DNA of 64,000 bases. It comes from Azolla caroliniana (lineage: Eukaryota > Polypodiophyta). The position numbers and the translations under genes were made by a program. Shown one piece after another: positions 11,695-20,044 of the stretch. The stretch is from NCBI GenBank assembly GCA_043228905.1, contig JBHGNT010000009.1:21018001-21082000 (forward strand), written 5' to 3'. The notes under the pieces were generated by a model. It ran no database searches. It had not been told where the DNA came from and saw nothing but the letters and a program-made list of their open reading frames with translations. How positions within the stretch are numbered: the first letter of the stretch is position 1; each line of letters begins with the position of its first letter.

Positions 11695-13446
11695 CTCGCC
11701 CCCTCCGAACCTGCACATCCTCCGGTATGTGTCGAAGTTGCCGGTGATTGTTAGTCTCGTCCGTCCGTTCTCCGCATGGTTGGTTTCGTCACCGGTCATT
11801 TTTTGTTGCCGGCCCCGTTCGGTCTCCGGTTTTTGGTTGCCGACTCCGCCCGGTTTCCGGTTCAGTTCAGTTGCCAGCTCTGTCCGGTCTCCGGTTACCG
11901 GCCCTCGTAATTCTTCGTTACTTGTTGTACCCTTCGTTTCTCTTGCTATGTCAGCTTTGTCTCTCCATTTTGAGCACATCCATTCTTTCCACCCGAACCA
12001 TTGTTGCCATCCAATCCACCATAGTCTTCGTTCACTCTTTGCTTTGCCATGAGTGGTTGTCATGGTCCCTTGTGGTCCTCTTGAGCATCTCGGTGTGTTG
12101 TCTCTCTCCACTCTACGCTTGTCTTTCGTAGGTTCTACCCACGCGTCGATGTCGATCTCTGAATATGCGCTCGCTGTTAGGTCCTTGTGCGGCTTTAATG
12201 CATGCTTTATTCCTCGATGTTGCGCATGCGTCGTATTAGGCCGTAGCGCATGCTTCGTATTCCATCGTAGTGCATGCGTTGTATTACCCCGTAGTGCATG
12301 CTTCTTTTTGCACCGTAGCGCGTGCTTCTTTTTGCGCTGTAGCGTGTGCTTCTTTTGGTGTCGTAGCGCGTGCTCCGTATTACATGCTTCTCCCATCGTA
12401 GACCCGACCTTCGCGTTGTCGTGCTTTTGTTTACATCGGAATTTCAGACAGATCATCTTCCATCCGAACCGGCTTCCGACTTTACCTTCCTTACTGCCAC
12501 CTCCCGTCTCTCCGGTCTCACGTTGGTTCTCTGACACAACCGCCGAAGTCTCTAGAATTAGTGGGTAGGAATCCTCGGTATTATCATCCTCCGTTGTTTC
12601 ACCCATAGCCATATTCTCGGCTATCTCTCCGTCATACGCATCGGCTTCGACCTTTGTTTTCTCTCCGCCACCTTCCGTCTCTTCGGTCTCACGTTGCCTT
12701 TCGAACGCAACCGCCGGAGTCTCTGGAATCAGGGGTGGGGAAGTCTCGATATGGCCATCCATCGTTGATTTGTCCATAGCCACCTTCGATTCGATGTCAT
12801 CTTTCGTGGTGACCTCCTCAATCAAGTCCTCCTTGCTCTCTTTCACTGCATCAATTATGCTTACCCCTTTTTCACCCGATGTTTCGGACACTTGTATTCT
12901 GAAACCTTCTTCCGTTCTTGAAGTGGTGTTCGCCACTCTCAAGTCATCGACCTTATCCTTGGTCGTCGTTCTTTCGCAAGAAAAGAGGGTAGCTTGTTTT
13001 ACACCCTCTTCCGTCGCACCATCATGTTGTATTTCGGCCTTCATATCGGCTCCATCGTTTGTCTTCAATCGACCATCCTTCATCGGCCATGTCGTTGACA
13101 AGATTCTCATCTTCCTCTCATCATGTCTCCGGCATACCCTTTGGACTTCGGCCCAATCTTCGATAAGACCATTCGCACCGTCATCGTCTTCGAGTTCGAT
13201 CCCGATGTCCATCCTTTCTTTTCGATCGATCGATTTTACGAACATTAGGACTTTATCCTCCCCCACCAATCGTTGTTCCCGCTCCGAGAGTCGAGCAAGA
13301 CGATGCTCGAACTCTAGGAATGCTTGTGTTGCACTTTGGTGGGTCTTCTCCGATGCCACCCATTCATCAAACTCGCATCGATCTCGTCCCTTCGATCTCT
13401 CGTAGTCATATGCCTCTTGTAAAGCTTCTTCAAAGGACCCTGTCAT
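11647..13446 (-). CDS. Gag protein of a gag-only (TR-GAG-like) LTR element
   Basis: A 599-residue ORF reads from an ATG at 13446 to a stop inside the 3' LTR. The N-terminal part (FDEWVASEK, RLARLSEREQRLV, VLMFVKSIDRKER) is homologous to the gag of the Ty3 element at 42-49 kb (FMEWVESPNK, RFARLSTLN, VLLFVKSVDARDRE). Acidic low-complexity sequence follows. About seven 8-residue His-Ala-Leu-Arg repeats then occupy the place of a nucleocapsid, and the tail is basic. No protease, reverse transcriptase or integrase is present and I see no CCHC knuckle. It probably packages element RNA in particles supplied by a related autonomous element. The ATG lies in the junction with the neighbouring LTR, so the true start may be different. 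Confidence 0.65.
   Translation of the reverse strand: MTGSFEEALQEAYDYERSKGRDRCEFDEWVASEKTHQSATQAFLEFEHRLARLSEREQRLVGEDKVLMFVKSIDRKERMDIGIELEDDDGANGLIEDWAEVQRVCRRHDERKMRILSTTWPMKDGRLKTNDGADMKAEIQHDGATEEGVKQATLFSCERTTTKDKVDDLRVANTTSRTEEGFRIQVSETSGEKGVSIIDAVKESKEDLIEEVTTKDDIESKVAMDKSTMDGHIETSPPLIPETPAVAFERQRETEETEGGGEKTKVEADAYDGEIAENMAMGETTEDDNTEDSYPLILETSAVVSENQRETGETGGGSKEGKVGSRFGWKMICLKFRCKQKHDNAKVGSTMGEACNTEHALRHQKKHTLQRKKKHALRCKKKHALRGNTTHALRWNTKHALRPNTTHAQHRGIKHALKPHKDLTASAYSEIDIDAWVEPTKDKRRVERDNTPRCSRGPQGTMTTTHGKAKSERRLWWIGWQQWFGWKEWMCSKWRDKADIARETKGTTSNEELRGPVTGDRTELATELNRKPGGVGNQKPETERGRQQKMTGDETNHAENGRTRLTITGNFDTYRRMCRFGGGECRSVFRTLREKVKII
12200..12392 (-). repeat. 24-bp tandem repeats coding HALR units in the gag-only ORF
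   Basis: About seven copies of a 24-bp unit code HALRxxKK or HALRxNTT. Codon choice varies, while the His-Ala-Leu-Arg core and basic charge persist. Confidence 0.8.
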
Positions 13447-13878
13447 GAACAGTACTGAGACAGAGAAGGAATTAGTACTAAACGAAGGATTAGTACTATG
13501 AGAGGTGTGGAACTTCTTCGAGAGAAGGAAGAAGTGAGCGAGACAGAGAGAAAGAGAGAGAGAGAGAGAGAGAGTGAGAGTGATGATAAGAAAGATATTT
13601 ATTATATGAAGAGAATATACAACGGTGGCTAAAAGGCTTAAGACTGGCGTTGAACCAATTTGGTTCAACATAATGCCTAGTGCCCTCTTTTATAGTGTTT
13701 TCAGGAGTAATCCTGAAGCTTCTAGAATGTTCCAGAGAAATCTGGAATATACACTAATTTCCTATAATAAAATGTAAATGAAAATAATATCCTACGTATT
13801 ACAATAGATGGTCTAATGGTCAAGAGCTCGACCCATATAACCTAAGGTCATGGGTTCGAGTCATGCCATATCATGACA
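13441..13878 (-). repeat. Second LTR (438 bp), 3' LTR of a truncated chromovirus
   Basis: The plus-strand ends are tgtcatga and tcatgaca, an 8-bp perfect inverted pair. A purine tract (plus strand atcccccctttaaa, 13881-13894) lies at its inner side. A TATA-like ctataaaag in minus orientation lies near 13690. A GA-rich microsatellite spans 13546-13575. Near its U3 start is a tRNA-like pair (13808-13866). Its left end abuts the gag-only ORF directly, without a primer binding site. Confidence 0.7.
13808..13866 (+). promoter_or_regulatory. tRNA-like box A/box B pair in the second LTR
   Basis: The box A match is tggtctaatgg and the box B match is gggttcgagtc, ~44 bp apart and opposite to the element's direction. 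The same layout is seen in the unrelated LTR at 11527-11582. Confidence 0.45.
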
Positions 13879-14567
13879 CTATCCCCCCTTTAAAACGACG
13901 AGTGTCACGGGTCGTCTTTGATTGAGGACCCGGTTTGTGTGGATATTGACGATGGAAGTCTTCAAGAAGAGCACGAGCATTGGTTACATTCTCGTTAAAA
14001 CGACGAGTGTCACGGGTCGTCTTTGATTGAGGACCCGGTTTGTGTGGATATTGACGATGGAAGTCTTCAAGAAGAGCACGAGCATTGGTTACATTCTCGA
14101 TCGGTTCCCAAGTACGTTCGCTGGGACTATAGCCTAGCCAATCGACTAGATAGTAGAGCTTGTTGCGAACAATCTTGGAATCAAGAATGGCGGCAACCTC
14201 GTACTCCGGCCCATCTTCAAGCTCGATTGGGGGTGGAGGTTGGATAAGACGTTCTGGGATGGTGCTCTCGTGGTAGGGTTCGAAGAGAGAACTATGAAAC
14301 ACCGGATGTATCCGAAGTTGAGGAGGTAGATCGAGACGAAAAGCAACATCATTAATCTTTCCAATAATACGGAAAGGACCTAATCGCCGATAATCCAACT
14401 TCTCACATGGGCGAGTAGTCTTGATGTGTCGTCGTAGCAACCACACCCGATCTCCAATATTAAAACTAGATGGAAGTCGATGACCTAATCGCCGATAATC
14501 CAACTTCTCACATGGGCGAGTAGTCTTGATGTGTCGTCGTAGCAACCACACCCGATCTCCAATAATC
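13871..14567 (-). pseudogene. Chromovirus integrase C-terminus with chromodomain, carrying two 105-bp duplications
   Basis: The minus-strand frame reads GDRVWLLRRHIKTTRP, RIHPVFHSSLFEPYH, then a chromodomain (PEYEVAAILDSK, YYLVDWLGYSPSERTWEP) and a tail ending in LEDFHRQYPHKPGP. This is the C-terminal part of a Ty3 chromovirus integrase, where the chromodomain is believed to guide insertion to chromatin. Everything upstream of the GDRVW block is missing. Two in-frame tandem duplications, both with a 105-bp period, lie at 13891-14100 and 14379-14568. Confidence 0.8.
13891..14100. repeat. 105-bp tandem duplication (copy pair 1)
   Basis: The stretch starting taaaacgacgagtgtcacgg at 13891 recurs at 13996 with almost no change. 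It duplicates the chromodomain tail in frame. Confidence 0.85.
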
Positions 14568-14568
14568 G
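14379..14568. repeat. 105-bp-period tandem duplication (copy pair 2)
   Basis: The stretch starting cctaatcgccgataatccaa at 14379 recurs at 14484; the second copy is cut at ~14568 by the LTR fragment. It duplicates the GDRVWLLRRH block in frame. Confidence 0.85.
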
Positions 14569-14827
14569 TGGGATTCACGAAAATAATATAATCTATACTT
14601 GTGGGATTCACAAGTTTCTTATATCTTTCTTTCAATCTAAATACATATTCTTATCTAAATATTGATTAATCGAATACAATACACTCGTGGGATTCACGAA
14701 ATTTCTATCTCTCTTTCTAATAATCTATTCATTACTAGCCTCATCTCATATTCTTCTTTCTCCTAGTCCAAAACCTCAGTGGTTCCCACCTGACTCACGC
14801 AACGATCCGGCGCCGAAAGGCACGACA
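14568..14827 (+). repeat. Inverted partial LTR of the gag-only family
   Basis: About 260 bp matches the reverse complement of 10971-11235, including cctagtccaaaacctc and gactcacgcaacgatccgg, ending CACGACA. Only about four changes are seen over the last 72 bp. Three hairpins with the loop ggatt lie near 14568, 14599 and 14685. Confidence 0.75.
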
Positions 14828-16918
14828 CCGCCTTGTGGCTAAGAAGCCACCACCAAGCCTTAATTTTTTCTAGCATATCCAATGCCCATAGTCTCCTCGA
14901 AAACAACTTTAAATCGTCGTCTGAAATGCCTTTATCCTTCCAGCTGTTGCGAATCATTCTAGCATCCACGATTTTGGAGCCAACGATTCTTCTTCCTAGC
15001 TTGGTATTGTATTCAAAAAACTTTTTCAAGTTTTTTGTTCCTGGTGTCTACCACCAAACCTCCAATGGGTCCCACTCCAAATCATATAAGGGCTTATTAT
15101 CGTAAAGCCATATTTTACAATCATGATCCAGTGTCTTAGGGTTTGGGTTCAATTGCCACCACTTACCCTCCAACATTGTCACCCGCACTGCCATCCACCT
15201 ACCATCATCTGTCAAAGAACTTCGGTTACCCCACAAACGATCCTCGCTAGTTGAGCACCTACCACAGATAAGTTGTGCGTCGCCCTCACCTACAAACCAG
15301 CCCGACCAAACTGTCTCTTCCGCAGTCAACTTATCCAATCCATCAACAACCCCATCTATCAGTTGGGTTACCTTCGCTAGTCTTCCAGTAATCCTACAAT
15401 TAACAATCTGACCTGTCCGCCTCTTCATGCTGAAAACCTCCCAATCGTGTACCGACCGAATCTTGTACCCTAGCATCTTCCCCCAAGGCAAGTACTTTTG
15501 TTGTCCAAGCATCTTACCATCTTCACTTCTAATCCTAGGGTTCCAAAACAATGGTTGTCGTAGCTGTTCATCCAGTGTTTTCGGTTGCATTAAGACTAAC
15601 CCTTCTCTTAAACTTGACCATGCCTTCATTATGGCGTGAACCACTCTATCCTCCATGCTAGCCGATTCTTTCAACTTTAGAGCTGGGCTGAACAACCACC
15701 ATGTATTTGCCTGCCAAGGACCACCATTCCTGGGACACCAAAGGTAAACTCTATTCCTAAGGAGCACCTTCCACAATTCTGGTCCGGGTTGCAAATTTCG
15801 CACTAAAAGCTTACCAAGTAGAGCCTTACTTTGGTGAACCGGATCCACCAGTCCAAGTCCTCCCTCATTCTTTGTCTTAACTAAACAACCCCACGCCACT
15901 TTAGCTGATGCCTTTTCATTGTCTCTACCTGACCACAAGAAGCCTCTCACCATTGCCTTAATATTTTTTATGCAGGCTTTGTCTAACATCCAACATGCCA
16001 ATGAATGCCACATGATGGCCAGCAAAATATGGTTCACCACCACAACCCTACTAGCAAGGGAGAGCTTTACTGATGCCCACAACCGAAGCTTTTTTCTAAT
16101 TTTGTCTTTGACCTGCTCAAGTTGCTAATTTTTTGGTGTCTCAACTCCCACCAAAAAGCCCAAATACTTAACAGCCATGCCATTGGGGACCCATTGAAAA
16201 TCAACGTTGGGACACCATAACGGTCGTGGGTTTGAACTTACCCAGAATCCTCTACTTTTGTTCCAGTTAATTTCCCCCCCCTGATGCATTGCAAAAACAC
16301 TCAATCCGTCCTTTCACCTTCTGTAAATTAGTATCATTCCCTTGCAAGTAAAGCATAGTGTCGTCTGCATACTCAGAGTCCAGCAACTCCTTACTCGCAT
16401 GTGGGATAGCTAAACCTCTTATTCCTGCATCTGATCTGTTCAAAAAGAAAGAGAATGCTTCTGTAATAAATAAAAAAAGATAGGGGGCCAGCGGGCACCC
16501 CTGTCTAACAGACCTATGTGATGGAATCGATGGGCCACGATGCCCTATCAATAACACCCTACTCGAACTTCCTTTGTAAAGGGCTAGCGCAGCTGATCGC
16601 CATTTTAAAGGTAGACCCAACCTTTCCATGACTCTATCTAAAAAAGGCCACTAAACTCTGTCATATGCCTTCTCAAAGTCAAGCATGAGACAGGCAATGT
16701 GCTGATTGGTTTTCTTTGCCAAGGCAATCGCCTCCCAAAATGTCAGCACATTATCAATTATGTATTTGTTTTCCATGAACCTTGTTTGTCCAACATGGAT
16801 TAGTTCCTGCAGGTAGGGTTTTACCCTCTTGGCTAGTATATTAGCAAATATCTTATATATTGTGTTTAGTAGCGTGATTGATCTCCATTGCCTTGCATCA
16901 GTTGTTACACCATGGCAA
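14828..16918 (-). pseudogene. LINE reverse transcriptase, palm to C-terminal region (broken)
   Basis: On the minus strand the reading begins near 16918 with TDARQWRSITLLN. It continues through IACLMLDFEKAYDRV, SVRQGCPLAPYLFLF and the catalytic EYADDTMLYL, with a break near 16265. It then follows the thumb/connection region (SLASRVVVVNHILL, FLWSGRD, GGLGLVDP) to WWWLLSHKA at 14828, where the nested element starts. An in-frame stop and frame breaks near 16130 and 16650 show it is dead. Upstream codons are found inverted at 16919-17710. Confidence 0.8.
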
Positions 16919-17710
16919 AAAACTTTTTGAGGATGTGGAGGTGAGTAGAAACATAAGGCGTATGTGGGAAAGCAATTCGGTTGGATGTGGCGCACTTGAT
17001 AAACTTCGAGGGAAGATTATCGAAACGTCAACCTATCTCCATAAGGCGACGAAAAGTAGAATTACGAGGTCTAAGGAGGAAGAAATGTGTTTAAGGAGAT
17101 CAATAACGGCTGCCTAAAGGCTACTACAGAAATATCCCCGATGCCAATGGTCTAGGGCAGGCCTCGAGGTTGCCAAAGAAACGTTGCAATGCTTGATTGC
17201 ATCCAGAAATACGATGTTATTTAGGAGTTCGGTTGCATGGTGGAGCAAAAATGGGGATAAGGTGAATAAACAATTTTTCATGCATAAACAACCTAGAACA
17301 AACTATAGCTACAATCCGAAGCTGGTTAAGGAAGATGGCTCTATCTCGGAGGATATTTCAAAGATCTTGGAGGCGGTCCCCTCACACTATCATGAGTTGC
17401 TTTCGAATAGTTACAATAGCCCTGAACAACCTACTATGATAGAATATGTGCTTGAGGGAATGCAACATAAAATTTCAGATGCGGCACAAGCTAATTTGGT
17501 GAGGCCTCTCTTGGAGGAGGAGGTGGTTGATGCTTTGGCAAGTATTTGTAGAACGTCCTGCCCAGGCTCCGATGGGTTATCAAGAGATTTTTTAGAAATT
17601 TTTTGGGACGTAATCAAGGCAGATTTGGTTGATGGGCTAAAGGAGGCATGGGATGTTGGGTACTTACCTAAGCAATTTCAAGAGGGGATGATATTTCTAA
17701 TTCCTAAGGG
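16919..17710 (+). pseudogene. Inverted 5' segment of the LINE ORF2
   Basis: The plus-strand frame reads LDKLRGKIIETSTYLHKATK, then RSSVAWWSKNGDKVNKQFF, CPGSDGLSRDFLEIFW and QFQEGMIFLIPKG. This is the linker plus finger region that normally precedes the TDARQWRSITLLN of the minus-strand part. It is the same ORF turned around. It ends exactly at the target duplication, with a stop near 17115. Confidence 0.8.
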
Positions 17711-17721
17711 AATTCTCACAT
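17707..17721. repeat. Right target-site duplication of the LINE
   Basis: Second copy of agggaattctcacat. Its first bases overlap the LINE codons for the Pro-Lys-Gly at the end of the inverted segment, giving a few bases of microhomology. Satellite-like attacattgtgtg follows. Confidence 0.8.
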
Positions 17722-20044
17722 ATTACATTGTGTGTGAAGAAGATCATCAATACTATTTTCACGACATATCATAAAGAAAAATGGAACATTACATACGGTT
17801 TAGGGAGATGTCTAGCAGAGACGGAAAAATGATACATATAGATGATGAATAAATGGCTTCTTAAAGTATTCTTCATAGTCCACACATTCATCTATTCCTA
17901 AGATTTCGTATGTTCAAGACTTAGAGTGAAACCTTACTTTATTTTCCAATGATTTGTGATCAGACAAATCCAATAATTTTGCAAGGCCAATAATTGTTTA
18001 GGAGTAGTCATCTTTATGGCCAAATTTTTGTATGTATGCGTGATTATATGAAACCCATATGGTTATGGTGGGAAGTTGTTGTAAAGAGTTATGTATGCAG
18101 AAGCTTATGACCAAGACAATTAGCTCAGTTACAGTTAGGTAAAACACAGAGAAAACAAAAATACATTACGTGGGAGCGGGAGAGACCGAGAGATCAAAAG
18201 ACAAAAGTCAATTCAAAATAGTGACACTATGTACATCAAAATGTGCTCTCTAAGCACTCTTTATACAAGTCTTTAAAGGACTGACAAAAATATTGACAGG
18301 TACTTCAATGCTCATAAATTAGCTACTGACATTGACTCCTAAAATATTCCTAATACTAAGACTAGGAATATAGGCCTTAACAACCCGTCAGCCTATCCTT
18401 AGGGATCCATCTATCGGTTTTTTCAGCTAACTCAACTGTCGGCTTTTTCAGTTGTTCGGCCTACCAACCTTTAGCCAATCCGGCTCATGTTGAGCTTGTC
18501 TCTCAATAGTTTGTCAATCTTATGTTATTGTTTTCCTTTTCTCATGGTTTAGATCATAAAACATCCATATCACTTTTTTTGTGTCAAATTAGCCAACAAG
18601 TTATAGAATGTTCAATCATGTGGGTATTAATTCAATGTCCATGATGTATTTTTGTCTATTGAGTTATATAGAATGCCAATGATCGAGTTCTGGGGCTACT
18701 TTTGGTTACTTGTGCCACACCGTAAACAACATGATATCATATACGAAAGGTGACATTCACCTATGCATTCAACTCTTCTCCTTATGTATGCTACATGGTC
18801 TCGATAAAGTTCTAATATTTGCAACTTATGTTAAGATCATTTATGTTGTCAAACAAGTGTAAATATTTCATGAAATATATAAGAGGTGGATCAATATTAC
18901 TAAACAAACTATGCATGAGCAATGTTTTTTATGCAATTGTGTAGATTCACATTTATCATAATTGGTGCATCGTCACTACTATGATAATTTAAAATAAGTT
19001 CTTTTAGTATATTTGAAGCTGGAAACTTTCTTCATCTATAAGTTTGTCAAGTAATTTGAACTAAGCTAGCCATGCGATAAAATACATTGCATCTATTAAT
19101 TTGTCCTACATTAAAAATGTAATTAAATCTATTGCATCTATTAATTTTATGTAGATTTGTTTATGCACATTTATTGACATCTTGGCCTTCTATACATGAA
19201 TATATTTCCCCCATAGTTATTATAATGTTCAAGCCTAAATTCCTTGAAGAGTTCCACATATTAAGGGGTCGCATACATGCCACATCACTTGTGTTTGTTG
19301 CGCTACACGTACATGTTTTATGCATGAAACCGATGCCCACCGCGGTTTGTTCTTGTATTTGACAACAAATAGCATTGTTTCCATTCCATTCCAACATTTG
19401 TAACCGTAACAAACTATCAAACCTCGAATTACAATGATAACCACCAACGACACAAAGACATTGATAATACCCACAAAGAGAAAGCCACCAACAATAAAAC
19501 CTCTTCCTCTTCCTTGTGTTTCACAACATTCAGCGATTGACTTCTCGATCTCGTTGGAAGCACCCCCACCAAACTAGAGTGACCCCCTTTTAATGACACC
19601 ATCGAAAGTAATGATGCTTAGGGTCAAGAATACACAGACAAACAAAAGGAATATATCTACATATCTAATCTTAACCCACATCACCAATCTTTCTCTAGCT
19701 TCAATACCAATCAATTGGGGTCAATATCCTACCCACTTTCCACCAAAGAGACTTCGAGATGATAGTTGCTAAAATACATCCGGTGGTCTTTAATTTTCGG
19801 AAGGGATTGTTTATGCATTAAGTGTTCCATTCTTGATTGATTAGGCATGATGTTCGAAAAGCTCACTCTCATTGGGCTAAGAGAAAAACCCCGAACTTTC
19901 TTTCGAGGGACGATTACCTTTCGATTAATTAGCGAGTGATTAGGGAGTTTAAATAAGTGAGTGATTAATTAGTGAGCTTAACTACTGCAATGTGGTGCTA
20001 ACTACTCTGTTCATATATCATTCATTCTGAGGGGAGAAGAGTTT
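17722..20044. other. Intergenic region, no gene recognised
   Basis: AT-rich sequence with stops in all frames. Around 18400-18530 there is a Pro/Leu/Ser-rich tract with repeated tcggctttttcag-like words, possibly LTR debris, but no partner repeat was found. The last few hundred bases should hold the PPR promoter. No clear TATA box stands out. Confidence 0.4.

Larger units (their letters stand above)
10971..14827 (-). mobile_element. Composite nested LTR element with inverted outer ends and a 4-bp target duplication
   Basis: The outer left end is TGTCGTGCCTTTCGG and the outer right end is CCGAAAGGCACGACA, so the termini are inverted, with ~260 bp of similarity on each side. CCGC flanks both ends (10967-10970 and 14828-14831). 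Removing the element with one copy rejoins the LINE codons for LSHKA and VPVGEW. Inside, from left to right, are a 724-bp LTR, a gag-only ORF, a second 438-bp LTR, a chromodomain integrase tail, and an inverted partial LTR. Nested insertion alone does not explain identical inverted ends at one target site. Confidence 0.65.
10103..17706 (-). mobile_element. L1-type LINE, 5'-truncated and 5'-inverted, carrying a nested LTR composite
   Basis: On the minus strand the element ends in a poly(A) tail, seen as the T-run 10102-10111. Reading toward higher coordinates it has the 3' coding end (10343-10970), a nested LTR composite (10971-14827), more of the reverse transcriptase ORF (14828 to ~16918), and then the upstream part of the same ORF on the opposite strand (~16919-17710). 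The 15-bp duplication at both outer ends shows the whole structure is one insertion. The endonuclease domain is missing, so the copy is 5'-truncated and dead on arrival. Confidence 0.8.

Noticed and set aside
11729-13405. Several plus-strand frames opposite the gag-only ORF
   Set aside because: Antisense shadows in a long minus-strand ORF; the minus frame has gag homology.
13546-13575. GA repeat as a possible regulatory GAGA element
   Set aside because: It is a simple microsatellite inside an LTR; nothing else supports a regulatory role.
13808-13866. A functional tRNA gene
   Set aside because: Box A and B fit, but no cloverleaf acceptor stem or anticodon arm could be paired by eye; kept only as a tRNA-like module.
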